Shown here: positions 30,401-45,400 of the stretch, one piece after another | Layout of the letters: every line of letters begins with the position of its first letter | Position numbering within the stretch: position 1 is the first letter of the stretch | NCBI GenBank assembly: GCA_003259005.1 | Contig: QLII01000001.1 | Span: 868,001 to 932,000 of the forward strand | Reading direction: 5' to 3' | Length of the DNA stretch: 64,000 nt | Source: Spirosoma telluris | Lineage (GTDB): Bacteria; Bacteroidota; Bacteroidia; Cytophagales; Spirosomataceae | Translations under genes and position numbers: made by a program | The notes under the pieces: generated by a model | What the model saw: only the letters and a program-made list of their open reading frames with translations | Told to the model about the DNA's origin: nothing | The model's database searches: none

Positions 30401-33400
30401 AATCTGTCTGCACCTATGCAGGTGCTGGTGTCGACCGGGACATTGAGTGGGGGCCCTTATACCAACATTGGCCAGCTACCCGCCAGTACGAGCCAGGTTG
30501 AACGGGGTATTCTCCTGCCGTTAGGGGCAAAATTTGTGAAGTTGCAGACGACGGGTACCGCCTATTCGGTGGATGCGGTAACCTATCCCTCCTATGTGTG
30601 CGTAACGCCCCAGTCGACGACCTGTCCGACTGGTCAGCAATCGGTAGGGGTGGTTATGGGGGCAGTGACATTACGGGTGCGCCGGTAAATGTGACTAACT
30701 ACGCTAATGCAACGGGTGTGCCCGATGGGACAGTAGCCAGCCTGGCCGTAGGAGGTAATTTTGTGCTGGATTTGGGAAGTGTACTCCCTGCAGGCACAAT
30801 TGTGACTATCAAGTATGCGTCGGCCAATACCACTGCTCCCTTGCAGGTGGAAGTATCGCCCGACAATAATGGCTACACCAACGTGGCACAGGTGCCGGGC
30901 AATACCGTGGGCACAACCTATAGTTTGTATCTACCGTTCGATACGGAGTTCATTCGGTTAACGACTACGACCACGGCCTACACCGTAGACGCGGTCACCT
31001 ACACGTCTTATACCTGCGTATCGAGCCCGGTTGCCAGTTGTACGGGAGCTGGCCAACAGATTGTGAGTTATCAGAAAGGAGCAGCTGCTGTTACGAATAC
31101 CAGTGGAACGATAACTTATACGGCCAATAACCTGAAGGCGTCTACAGGGGTTCAGAATTCGAGCTGGTCGTACCTCCAGAATAACTCCTCCATTACCCTG
31201 GATCTGGGTACGCTGGTTTCGGCCGGGAACACCGTCAATATCTATAACGGCACTTATCAATACGTAGCCGGTAGTTCGGTAACGGCTCCGTTGCAGGTGC
31301 TGGCCTCAGCCGATGGCGTGACTTTTGTCAACATTGCTCAGATTTCGCCTTTTGTTCATAGCGGCCCTCCCTATAATACAACCAGCATCGTTACATTACC
31401 GATTAATGCCCAGTATATTAAGCTACAGACCAATGCAACGGGTTACTATGTGGATGCGGTAACCTATTCGACCTACACCTGCGTGACCTCGCCGGTAGTG
31501 AGTTGTACCGGAAATCAGGAGTCGGTGAGTTACCAGACCGGCACCCAAAGCATTGGGACGGCAACGGGAGTTACCACTCCGACCAATGCCCTGGGCGTGG
31601 CTGATGGAACACTAGCCTCGATGCCGATCAATACAACGCTGACGATGAATTTTGCGACGACCGTAGCTGCTGGCAATACGGTGGCCATTACCTATTCGGC
31701 AGCTGACCTGGCGTCTCCGCTACAACTGCTGGTATCGGTCGATGGGGTGACCTATACCAACATTGCCCAACTGGCCCAGAGCACAACCTTAATGACCAGT
31801 TATGTAACCCTGCCGGTGGCAGCTAAATACATCAAGTTGGAGACCACCCTTACCGCTTATTCGGTAGATGCAGCAACCTATACTTCTTACACCTGCGTTA
31901 GTAACCCAACCACTGTATGTGGACCGGGTCAGCAGGCGGTGGCGGTCAATACGGGTGCCGTTGGAACTGCCGGTACGGTTACGGGGACAACAAGTCCTGG
32001 CAATGCTACCGGTTCATCGGATGGTGCTTTTGCCGCCATGGCTGCCAATGGTATACTAACACTGGATATGGGGAGTGTGGTGCCGGGCGGAACGAGCCTA
32101 AGCTTTACCTATAAGGCGACCAATACGACCACGGCCCTTCAGGTATTTGTCTCGACGGGTAATTCGAGTGGGCCGTTTATCAGCATCGGACAGTTATCGC
32201 CTTCTACGACGAGTACTACCCAGACACTGGTGTTGCCGGTGAGTGCGGAGTTTGTCCAATTGCAAACCCGGACGACACCCTTCTCGATTGACGCGGTGAC
32301 CTATCCTCAATATAGTTGCGTAACCTCGGCCAATACCAGTGGTCTCGTGTTTTTCGATGCTAATGTCAATGGAATTTCCAATAGTACCGAAGCAGGTATT
32401 GGTGGAGTTACCGTAAAAGCCTATGATGCCAATGGGAATTTAGTTGCTACAACTACCAGCTCATATGGCAATCCCGGTCTGAACACACCTGCTGGTTATT
32501 ATGTATTTACCAACCTGACGGCTGGTCAGCCATATCGTCTTGTATTTTCGTACCCTGAGCGTCCTGAGCTTGAAGAATCTACTTATGGGCCTGATAATCA
32601 TGGTGCTGTGCAGTATGTATTAGGAGCAACACAAAACCATGACTTTGGGATGTATGTGCCTAGTACGTTATGTAGCTATAGTGGGGATACTAGATTGGTA
32701 ACAGGCAGTGGTTTATATGCAGGGGCGACATCTTCTGTATTTTCCTATCAGTATTATGATCGATCGGCCATTGTTCAACAAGTTGGAGCTACTCAACAAT
32801 CCGCAGTACCCGCATCTCAAACTCAGGATTTGTTACCAAATCAAGTGGGGGTTCCATTAGGTCTAGCCTCGCAACGTGGGACTAATCTAATTTACATGTC
32901 CCCTATATCTAGTAATTTGGCTAGTATATTCCCGCAAGCTCCGGATGGCTCGTCAGCTATATATATTGCCAATTACAACGCTCCCGATGGATCTCAATCC
33001 TTCCAGAATTATAAACTCTTAATGAAGCTTTCAGATCTGGGCATTAATGTAGGTAGCACTTCTACAAGCTTGGGCGGGAATTCATTTGGTGTGCAGGGAT
33101 TAGGGGGATTGGATTTTTCAGAGGATGGCAAAACACTGTATGTCGTCAACATGTACAATGGTAAATTGGTACAGGTTGATGTTAGTGGCGTCGATTACAA
33201 CAATTTACCTGCAACTAAGCCTTCAAATGCTGTTGAATTAACCCCTCCTTCTTCCTTAGCAAACTGTAGTGGCGGTGTTTGGAGACCAGCCGCCCTAAGA
33301 CAATTTGGAGGTAAAATTTTTATGGGTGGCGTATGTGATGCCGAAATAAGTCAGAGTACAAGTGATTTAAAAGGTGTTATTGTTTCGTATGATCCATCAA

Positions 33401-36400
33401 CTGGAGTTTGGAAACAAGAATTGAGCTATCCCTTTAACTTTAATGGGGGTGGTGGCATTATACCTCCATCCAGTGCGGCAAGTGCTACCTTTGATTATGG
33501 CGTAGGTGGTGGAAAGTCACAAAAAAGCTGGTCTTCAGGCGCAGATGTACAGCCTGTTTTAATGGACCTGGCTTTTGCTGATAATGGCACAATGGTTATG
33601 GGGGTTACAGATCGGCTAGTTTACAATGCTGCAACCTCTGGCGGGCAAACTGGGTATATATTAGGAGCCTGGAAAAATACCGATGGTACGTACTCCTTAG
33701 AGAATGCTGGCAAATTAGGACCTTACACAACTACGGCAGCACAGCATGCTGAGATAGCTTCGGAAGGCCCTGGAGGAAAGTGGTTTTTTAACCAATCGTT
33801 CTACTATTGTTGCCACACATATACGTTCAGTGGTGGGGTGTTTATCAAGGCTGGAACGAATGAGGTTGTAATTGGAGCTGTAGATCCAGGTCATACGGGC
33901 AGCTTTGGGACAGAATATCTAAGTTTATTAAATGGCTCACCTCAATATGGCGTACCTCAAGCAGTAGGTATTGCAAAACTTAGCCGTATCACCGGTGCTC
34001 AGCAAGTTTGCGATGCAACACCGTCCATTGAAATTGGTGATCGCGTTTGGAAAGATTCGAATGGCAATGGTATTCAGGATCCAGGTGAGCCATCGCTGGC
34101 AGGCGTAACCGTACAACTGGCCGATGCACAGGGTAACGTCGTTGCAACGGCCATTACCGATGCCGATGGTAATTATATCTTCTCGAACCAGCCCAACCTG
34201 ACCAGTACCAGCAGCCGCTTATACAATCTGCCGATCACGGCTACAGCGCCCTATGTCTTATCGATTCCCTCGCTGGGAACCGATGCCTCTACGGTAGGTG
34301 TCTCCTTAACGGCTGTTACACAGGCTCCAGGCGAAACGGCCGGAGCAACGAACACAGGGCTGAGCGCCATTAACAATGATGCCTTCCTGGTAAACGGGAT
34401 TCCGACCATTAAGCTCAACGCGCCAGGGCCGGCGATAACAACCATACCTACGATTTTGGGTTTACCTCCAAAGCGACCATTGGCGACTTTGTCTGGAACG
34501 ATGCGAATGCCAACGGGCAGCAGGATGCCAATGAGTTGGGTGTACCCAATGTGACGGTTCAACTCATCAATGCCACTACGGGCGCGGTTGTTTCAACCAC
34601 CACCACCGATGCGTCGGGTAAATATATCCTGCCCAACATAGATCCAGGTACGTACATTATCAAATATACCGCTCCGGGCGGCTACACCTTCACGACCCCG
34701 CTGACGGGTCCTACAGGTACCGACAGCAACGTGACCAGCAGCACGGGTAACGTGGGCAGCACGGCCCCCTTCAGCATCACGGCTGGTCAGCAGGAGTTGA
34801 CGGTTGATGCCGGTCTGAAACCCGTAGGGGCGATCATTGGGGACTTTGTGTGGAATGACACCAACGGGAACGGGTTCAGGATTCGGGCGAGCCAGGTATT
34901 CCAGGTCTGGTAGTGACTCTGTATGAGAACGGAGTGGTTTCCCAAACGGCTCTGACCGATCCGACGGGTCACTACAGTTTCACGGGCGTAACGGGGGGAA
35001 CCAGTAACACCTACACGGTAGGCATTACGCCACCGGTGGGCTTCACGGCGACCTTGCCTAATCAGGGCGGGGACCCCACGAAGGATTCGAATCTGAATCC
35101 GGCGACGGGCCAGTCGACCTCCTTCACCATTGCACCGGGTGCAACTAACAACGACATTGACCTGGGCCTCAAACCATTACCTGCCACCATTGGTGACTTT
35201 GTGTGGAAGGATACCAACGGGAATGGAGTTCAGGACTCGGGTGAGCCGGGTATTCCGAATGTGGTAGTGACCTTATACGTCAACGGGGTTGTCTCGCAAA
35301 CGACGACGACCGATCCGACAGGTCACTACAGTTTCACGGGCGTAACGGGTGGTACGAGTAACACCTACACGGTAGGCATTACGCCACCGGTGGGCTTCAC
35401 GGCGACCTTGCCTAATCAGGGCGGAGACCCCACCAAGGATTCGGATTTGAATCCGTTGACCAGTCAGTCGACTTCGTTCACCTTAGCACCGGGCGTAACC
35501 AATAACGACATTGACCTGGGTCTCAAACCGCTAACCTCAACCATTGGTGATTTTGTCTGGAATGATCTGAATCACAATGGTATTCAGGATTCGGGTGAGC
35601 CGGGTATTTCAGGACTCGTGGTGAGCTTATACCTCAACGGGGTTGTCTCACAAACGACAACGACGGGTCCGAATGGAGGCTACAGCTTTACGGGTGTGAC
35701 GGGCGGAACCAGTAATACCTACACGGTGGGCGTTACGCCACCAGTGGGCTTCACTGCTACTCTACCTACACAAGGTGGTGATCCAACGAAGGATTCGGAT
35801 TTGAATCCGACGACGAACCAGTCGACTTCGTTCACCATTGCACCTAGCACAACTATTAATGATATCGACCTGGGTCTGTATTCGCCTAAAGCCACGATTG
35901 GTGACTTTGTGTGGAGCGATACCAATGGAAATGGGGTTCAGGACTCGGGTGAGTTAGGTATTGCCGGGGTCACGGTTCAGTTAGTGGACCCGGTGAGTGG
36001 TACGGTGGTGTCGACCACGGTGACCGATAGTGGCGGTAAATACCTGTTCACGAATCTAAACCCAGGCAGCTATATCCTCAAGGTGACGGCCCCAGCGGGG
36101 ACTACCTTCACCACTCCGCTGACGGGTTCTACCCTGACCGACAGTGATGTGACCAGCAGCACGGGTAGTGTGGGTAGTACATCCCCCTTCAGTGTGACGG
36201 CTGGTCAGCAGGAGTTGACGGTGGATGCCGGTCTCAAACCACTACCAGCCACGATTGGTGACTTTGTATGGAGCGACACCAACGGGAACGGGGTTCAGGA
36301 CTCGGGCGAGCCGGGCATTCCAAATGTGGTGGTGACCTTATACGTCAACGGGGTTGTGTCTCAAACGACGACGACCGATCCGACGGGACACTACAGCTTC

Positions 36401-39400
36401 ACAGGCGTGACGGGTGGTACGAGTAACACCTACACGGTGGGCATTACCCACCACCGGGCTTCACGGCGACCTTGGCTAATCAGGGTGGAGACCCGACGAA
36501 GGATTCAGATTTGAATCCGTTGACAAGCCAGTCGACTTCGTTCACCCTGGCACCGGGTACAACCAATAATGACATTGATCTGGGTCTCAAACCATTGGGA
36601 GCCACGATTGGTGACTTTGTGTGGAGCGATACCAACGGGAATGGGGTTCAGGACTCTGGCGAACCAGGTATTGCCGGTGTCACGGTTCAATTAGTGGACC
36701 CGGTGAGCGGCACGGTTGTATCGACCACGGTGACCGATAGTGGTGGCAAATACGTATTCAGTAATGTGCCGTCGGGCAGTTATATTATTAAGGTGACGGC
36801 TCCTGCGGGGACCACCTTCACCACCCCGCTGACGGGCTCTACGGGTACTGATAGCAATATCACCAGCAGCACCGGTAGCGTGGGCAGCACTTCCCCCTTC
36901 AGTGTGACGGCTGGTCAGCAGGAGTTGACGGTGGATGCGGGTCTGAAACCATTGGGTGCCATCATTGGGGACTTTGTGTGGAATGACACCAACGGGAATG
37001 GGGTTCAGGACTCGGGTGAGCCGGGTATTCCAAATGTGGTGGTGACCTTATACGTCAACGGGGTTGTGTCTCAAACGACGACGACCGATCCGACAGGGCA
37101 CTACAGCTTCACAGGCGTGACGGGTGGTACGAGTAACACCTACACGGTGGGCATCACGCCACCGGTGGGCTTCACGGCTACGTTGCCCAATCAGGGCGGA
37201 GATCCGACGAAGGATTCGGATTTGAATCCGTCAACGGGCCAGTCGACCTCGTTCACCCTGGCACCGGGTACAACCAATAATGACATTGATCTGGGTCTCA
37301 AACCATTGGGTGCCACGATTGGTGACTTTGTGTGGAGTGATACCAACGGGAATGGGGTTCAGGACTCTGGCGAACCGGGTATTGCTGGTGTCACGGTTCA
37401 ATTAGTGGACCCGGTGAGCGGCACGGTTGTATCGACCACGGTGACCGATAGTGGTGGCAAATACGTATTCAGTAATGTGCCGTCGGGCAGTTATATTATT
37501 AAGGTGACGGCTCCTGCGGGGACCACCTTCACCACCCCGCTGACGGGCTCTACGGGTACTGATAGCAATATCACCAGCAGCACCGGTAGCGTGGGCAGCA
37601 CTTCCCCCTTCAGTGTGACGGCTGGTCAGCAGGAGTTGACGGTGGATGCGGGTCTGAAACCATTGGGTGCCATCATTGGCGACTTTGTGTGGAATGACAC
37701 CAACGGGAATGGGGTTCAGGACTCGGGTGAGCCGGGTATTCCGAATGTGGTGGTGACCTTATACGTCAACGGGTTGTGTCTCAAACGACGACGACCGATC
37801 CGACAGGGCACTACAGCTTCACAGGCGTGACGGGTGGTACGAGTAACACCTACACGGTGGGCATTACCCCACCACCGGGCTTCACGGCGACCTTGGTTAA
37901 TCAGGGTGGAGACCCCACCAAGGATTCGGATTTGAATCCGTTGACAAGCCAGTCGACTTCGTTCACTCTGGCACCGGGTACAACTAACAACGACATTGAC
38001 CTGGGTCTTAAACCGGTTTGTGAGAAACCAATATTGACGGTTGGCAATGCAGCTTGTACCAGCACAACGAGTTACAGTGTAGCCTTCTACACCAGTGCTA
38101 CATCGGTAACCGCCAGTGGTGGGACTATAGATTTGGTTAACCGACGTATTACCGGTATTACTTCAGGTCAGCCCGTAAGCATCACTGCCAGTAATGGTAC
38201 GGGTTGTGCAACCGTAATGACGGTAGCTTCCCCTGCTTCCTGCTCTGTGACACCCGACCCGAATGGATGTAAGGCACCTAACCTAACGGTGGGTCAGCCG
38301 ATCTGTAACGGTAGCGGTTTCTACACGGTGAGCTTCACCCTGGATGGTCCAGGTAGTGTGAGTGCGAGTGCGGGTAGCGTATCGGGCAATACGATTATCA
38401 ATATCCCAATAAGCAGTACACCGGTAACCGTGAGTGCGGTATCGGGTACCTGCGTGAGCAGTGTGAGTGTGATGCCACCGACCAACTGTGGGGTCAATCC
38501 TTGTGAGAACCCGGCCATTACCTTAAGTGGCCCGGTTTGTTCGACGAGTGCAGTAGGCACCTATGTCGTGAATTTCACAGTGAGTGCAGGCACCACCGTA
38601 ACGCCAAGTGCCGGGGTTGTCTCGGGCAACCAAATTATCAATGTGGGTTCAGGTGTGCCGCTGAGTCTGACGGTGACAGCCACTGGTGGCTGTGCGCCGA
38701 AGGTGGTGACGATTTCGCCCGCTAGTTGTACGGTCTGTAATAGACCAACTCTGACCGTCGGTAACCCAACTTGTACGGGTACTGGCAGCTATAGTGTGAG
38801 TTTCTACAGCAGCAGTACGGCGGTAACAGCCAGTGCGGGTCAGTTTAGTGGCACCAGTGGCTTAATCAACATATCGTTGTCTGATTCGGTTGTCATAACG
38901 GCTGGTAACGGTAGTTGTACTGAACGTTTGGTAGTTTATCCGCCAACCAGTTGTCCGCCTGCGGGTCTAACCTGTATCTCTCCGAATTTGAGTATAGGTC
39001 AGCCGATCTGTAATGGAAATGGCACGTACACGATCAGTTATGATGTGAAGGCTGGGTTTAGTGTAACCGCTAGCGCAGGGGTACTATCAACACGACGAAC
39101 CACACTATTACCGCAAATCTGGGCACCAGCCTGACGGTTTCAGCAGGTAGTAACGAGTGTGTGCAAAAAGTATCAACGGCTGGTGTGGCTACCTGCCCAC
39201 CCTGTGAGAATCCTGATATTACGATCAGTGGCCCAATCTGTGCCACTGATGGTAGCTCGACCTATACGTTGAATTACACAACGACGGCAGGCACGACCGT
39301 TCAGGTAAGCACGGGTTCAGCCTCAAACGGGGTGATTAGTGGCATTAACTCTGGGCAAACCGTGACGATTACAGTCACCAATGCCTGTGGTACCAAAACC

Positions 39401-42400
39401 ATAACACCGCCAACGGCTAACTGTATTGTCTGTGTGAAGCCAATCCTGACAGTAGGCAATGTCGCTTGTACAGGGGCCAATAGCTACAGCGTGGCCTTAT
39501 ACACTAGTAGTAACACCGTCAACGTTAGCCCGGTTAGTGCTGTGGTCGATGTAGCCAACCGACGTATTACGGGTATCCCATTGGGTACTCCTGTAAGTGT
39601 CACCGCCCTGAATGGCGCTGGCTGTTTTGAAACCATGACAGTGGCAAGCCCGCCTTCCTGTGCCACAACGTTGAATTGTACATTGCCCCAGTTGACAGTC
39701 GGTCAGCCAATTTGCAATGGCAATACCTATACGGTGAGCTTTATAGTAGACGGTGCTGGTACGGTAGGTACTAGCGCTGGTTCACTAAACTTGATTAATC
39801 ATACCGTTTCGGGTATTCTAACCGGAACCAATGTTGTACTCACTGCTATCAATGGTACTTGTGTAAGCAGTATCACGGTAGTGAGCCCTGTAAGCTGCAC
39901 GGATCCTTGCGAGAATCCGGCCATTACCTTAAGTGGCCCGATTTGTTCGACCAGTGCAATCGGAACCTATGTAGTAAACTATACCGCTACAGCAGGAACC
40001 ACCGTGACACCGAGTTCGGGTACGGCTCTCAATGGCCTTATCAGTGGAATTCCGACCGGGCAGGTGTTAAGCCTGACCATCAGTACTACCAATGGCTGTG
40101 CGCCGAAAGTAGTGACGATTTCGCCCGCTAGTTGTACGGTCTGCTCTACGATCAGTGTGGTACCCAATGTAGGCAGAGTAACCTGTACCAACACGGCTAC
40201 AGGTAGTATTACCCTGACGGTTTCAGGGGTACCCAGCCTTACAGTTACCAGTGGAGTAATAACACCACCAATAAAGATTTGACAGGTGTTATTGCCGGAG
40301 TCTACTCGGTGACCGTAACAGATAAGAACGGATGCACATCGGGTGCTCAGAGCTTCACGGTTACGGAGCCGAGTGCTATCACGGCTGTTGTCCAACCAAC
40401 AGGAGCCTTATGCCCCAACAACACGGGTGGTACGCTAACCATCGTCAGTATTACGGGTGGTACTGGCCCGTACAGTTGGACATGGAGTACGGGAGTAACC
40501 CAGGCGACCAGTCTGACAGGCCTGCCAGGTGGTACCTATACCCTGAATGTTAGCGACCTGAATGGTTGCCCGGCAGTGGTTATTGCGACGGTAAGTACGC
40601 CAACGTGCCCAACCGTTTGTGTCAAGCCGGTGTTGACCGTTGGGTCCCCGGTATGTAATGGATCGACGTACAGCATCAGCTTCTATAGTGACGTGACAAG
40701 TATCACGGCCAGCGCGGGTACAGTCGATTTGGTTAATCATCGAATTAACGGTATCTCAGTAGGCACACCAGTGAGTGTTACAGCCGTAGGAGGTGGTGGC
40801 TGTGTGAGTGTAGAGACGGTGACGAGTCCGGCATCGTGTGCCACAGGTGTTGGGGGTTGTACCCACCGAACCTGACGGTAGGTCAGCCCATCTGCAACGG
40901 CAACACCTATAGTGTGAGTTATAGCCTGGATGGTCCGGGTAGTCTGAGTGTGGTGGGCGGTACGCTCAACGCCGTCAATCATACGATTGAGAATATAACG
41001 ATTGGTGTCAATGTAGTGGTGAAAGCCACCAGTGGTACCTGCGTAACGGAGATCACGGTCATAAGCCCGGCCTCGTGCAGTAATGTGTGTGAAAACCCAG
41101 GCATTAGCCTGAGTGGTCCGGTTTGCTCGACCAGTGCAGTAGGCACGTATGTCGTGAACTACACGCTGGTGTCAGGGGCTACCATCCAGGTTAGCTCGGG
41201 CACGGCCCTGAACGGGGTGGTGAGCGGAGTGGCCTCGGGTGTACCGCTGAGTGTGACGGTGAGTCTGGCGGGTTGTGCCGATAAGGTGATCCTGGTACCA
41301 GCCGGTACTTGTGCGGTGCCTTGTCAGAAACCGACCCTAACGCTGGCTTCGCCGGTGTGTAACGGGTCTACCTACAGTGTGAGCTTCTATAGCAGTGTGG
41401 CCAGTGTGACGGCCAACGCCGGTCAGGTGGTTGGCAACAGCATCACGGGTATCCCTGTGGGCACAGCGGTGAGTGTGACGGCGACGGCAGGCGCGGGTTG
41501 CGTGGAAGTACAGAGCGTGGCTAGCCCGGCTAGCTGCACGGTTTCCTGTACGCTACCCGATCTGAGTGTGGGTCAGCCGATCTGTAATGGCAACACCTAT
41601 AGTGTGAGTTATAGCCTGAATGGTCCGGGCAGTGTGAGTGTGGTGGGGGAACGATCGTGGGTAACACGGTGACCAACATTGCCATCGGCACCAATGTGAT
41701 CATCAGTGCGAGTATCAACGGCAGTTGTGTAAGCAGCCACACGGTAGTGAGTCCGGCCTCGTGCAGCAATGTGTGTGAGAACCCGGCCATCACCTTAAGT
41801 GGTCCGGTTTGCTCCACGAGTGCAGTAGGCACGTATGTCGTGAACTACACGCTGGTGTCAGGGGCTACCATCCAGGTTAGCTCGGGCACGGCCCTGAACG
41901 GGGTGGTGAGCGGAGTGGCCTCGGGTGTACCGCTGAGTGTGACGGTGAGTCTGGCGGGTTGTGCCGATAAGGTGATCCTGGTACCAGCCGGTACTTGTGC
42001 GGTGCCTTGTCAGAAACCGACCCTAACGCTGGCTTCGCCGGTGTGTAACGGGTCTACCTACAGTGTGAGCTTCTATAGCAGTGTGGCCAGTGTGACGGCC
42101 AATGCCGGTCAGGTGGTTGGCAACAGCATCACGGGTATCCCTGTGGGCACAGCGGTGAGTGTGACGGCGACGGCAGGCGCGGTTGTGTGGAAGTACAGAG
42201 CGTGGCTAGCCCGGCTAGCTGCACGGTTTCCTGTACAGCACCCGATCTGAGTGTGGGTCAGCCGATCTGTAATGGCAACACCTATAGTGTGAGTTATAGC
42301 CTGAATGGTCCGGGTAGTGTGAGTGTGATGGGGGGAACGATCGTGGTAACACGGTGACCAACATCGCCATCGGTACGAATGTGATCATCAGTGCGAGTAT

Positions 42401-45400
42401 CAACGGTAGTTGCGTGAGCAGCCACACGGTGGTGAGTCCGGTCTCGTGCACGAATGTGTGTGAGAACCCGGCCATTACGTTAAGTGGTCCGGTTTGCTCG
42501 ACCAGTGCGGTGGGTACGTATGTCGTGAACTACACGCTGGTGTCAGGGGCTACCATCCAGGTCAGCTCGGGCACGGCCCTGAACGGGGTGGTGAGCGGAG
42601 TGGCCTCGGGTGTACCGCTGAGTGTGACGGTGAGTCTGGCGGGTTGTGCCGACAAGGTGATCCTGGTACCAGCGGGTAGCTGTGCGGTGCCTTGTCAGAA
42701 ACCGACCTTAACGCTGGCTTCACCGGTGTGTAACGGGTCTACCTACAGTGTGATCTTCTACAGCAGTGTGGCGACTGTGACGGCCAACGCCGGTCAGGTG
42801 GTTGGCAACAGCATCACGGGTATCCCTGTGGGCACGGCGGTGAGTGTGACGGCGACGGCAGGCGCGGGTTGCGTGGAGGTACAGACGGTGGCTAGCCCGG
42901 CTAGCTGCACGGTTTCCTGTACGCTACCCGATCTGAGCGTGGGTCAGCCGATCTGTAATGGCAACACCTATAGTGTGAGTTATAGCCTGAATGGTCCGGG
43001 TAGTGTGAGTGTGGTGGGGGAACGATCGTGGGTAACACGGTGACCAACATCGCCATCGGTACGAATGTGATCATCAGTGCGAGTATCAACGGTAGTTGCG
43101 TGAGCAGCCACACGGTGGTGAGTCCGGTCTCGTGCACGAATGTGTGTGAGAACCCGGCCATTACGTTAAGTGGTCCGGTTTGCTCGACCAGTGCGGTGGG
43201 TACGTATGTCGTGAACTACACGCTGGTGTCAGGGGCTACGATCCAGGTCAGCTCGGGCACGGCCCTGAACGGGGTGGTGAGCGGAGTGGCCTCGGGTGTA
43301 CCGCTGAGTGTGACGGTGAGTCTGGCGGGTTGTGCCGATAAGGTGATCCTGGTACCAGCGGGTAGCTGTGCGGTGCCTTGTCAGAAACCGACCCTAACGC
43401 TGGCATCGCCGGTGTGTAACGGGTCTACCTACAGTGTGAGCTTCTATAGCAGTGTGGCCAGTGTGACGGCCAATGCCGGTCAGGTGGTTGGCAACAGCAT
43501 CACGGGTATCCCTGTGGGCACAGCGGTGAGTGTGACGGCGACGGCAGGCGCGGGTTGTGTGGAAGTACAGAGCGTGGCTAGCCCGGCTAGCTGCACGGTT
43601 TCCTGTACAGCACCCGATCTGAGTGTGGGTCAGCCGATCTGTAATGGCAACACCTATAGTGTGAGTTATAGCCTGAATGGTCCGGGTAGTGTGAGTGTGA
43701 TGGGGGAACGATCGTGGGTAACACGGTGACCAACATCGCCATCGGTACGAATGTGATCATCAGTGCGAGTATCAACGGTAGTTGCGTGAGCAGCCACACG
43801 GTGGTGAGTCCGGTCTCGTGCACGAATGTGTGTGAGAACCCGGCCATTACGTTAAGTGGTCCGGTTTGCTCGACCAGTGCGGTGGGTACGTATGTCGTGA
43901 ACTACACGCTGGTGTCAGGGGCTACCATCCAGGTCAGCTCGGGCACGGCCCTGAACGGGGTGGTGAGCGGAGTGGCCTCGGGTGTACCGCTGAGTGTGAC
44001 GGTGAGTCTGGCGGGTTGTGCCGACAAGGTGATCCTGGTACCAGCGGGTAGCTGTGCGGTGCCTTGTCAGAAACCGACCTTAACGCTGGCTTCACCGGTG
44101 TGTAACGGGTCTACCTACAGTGTGATCTTCTACAGCAGTGTGGCGACTGTGACGGCCAACGCCGGTCAGGTGGTTGGCAACAGCATCACGGGTATCCCTG
44201 TGGGCACGGCGGTGAGTGTGACGGCGACGGCAGGCGCGGGTTGCGTGGAGGTACAGACGGTGGCTAGCCCGGCTAGCTGCACGGTTTCCTGTACGCTACC
44301 CGATCTGAGTGTGGGTCAGCCGATCTGTAATGGCAACACCTATAGTGTGAGTTATAGCCTGAATGGTCCGGGCAGTGTGAGTGTGGTGGGGGGAACGATC
44401 GTGGGTAACACGGTGACCAACATTGCCATCGGCACCAATGTGATCATCAGTGCGAGTATCAACGGCAGTTGTGTAAGCAGCCACACGGTAGTGAGTCCGG
44501 CCTCGTGCAGCAATGTGTGTGAGAACCCGGCCATCACCTTAAGTGGTCCGGTTTGCTCCACGAGTGCAGTAGGCACGTATGTCGTGAACTACACGCTGGT
44601 GTCAGGGGCTACCATCCAGGTTAGCTCGGGCACGGCCCTGAACGGGGTGGTGAGCGGAGTGGCCTCGGTGTACCGCTGAGTGTGACGGTGAGTCTGGCGG
44701 GTTGTATCGACAAGGTGACTATAGTACCAGCCGGTAGCTGTGGTGTGTGTCAGAAACCGACCTTAACGCTGGCTTCCCCAGTGTGTAACGGGTCTACCTA
44801 CAGTGTGAGTTTCTACAGCAGTGTGGCGACTGTGACGGCCAACGCCGGTCAGGTGGTTGGCAACAGCATCACGGGTATCCCTGTGGGCACGGCGGTGAAT
44901 GTGACAGCGACAGCAGGCGCGGGTTGCGTGGAGGTACAGACCGTGGCTAGCCCGGCTAGTTGTACGACAGGCTGTACGCTACCCAAACTGAGCGTTGGTC
45001 AGCCGATCTGTAATGGGAATGGTACATATAGTGTAAGTTATACGCTGGATGGTCCGGGTAGCGTGAGTGCCATTGGCGGAATCATCGTGGGTAATACGGT
45101 GACCAATATCGCCATCGGTACGGATGTGATCATCAGTGCGAGTATCAACGGTAGTTGCGTGGTTAGTCATAAAGTGACAAGTATCCTCGACTGTTCGACT
45201 CTATGTCTCAGTCCGGGCATCACTCTGAGTGGCCCAGTTTGTTCAACCAATGGAACGAGCTATTACTTCAATTACACAGTAACAGCGGGTACGACTGTGA
45301 CTATACCAACGGGTGGCGGTGTTGTGGATGCAACTACTGGGACAATTACTATCTATACTGGTATTGCTCCCTTTACTCATCCATTCTTACTCGTAGAAAG

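Noticed and set aside
36601..44970. CRISPR array
   Set aside because: Repeat units are hundreds of bases long, translate in frame and have no short repeat-spacer structure or cas genes.
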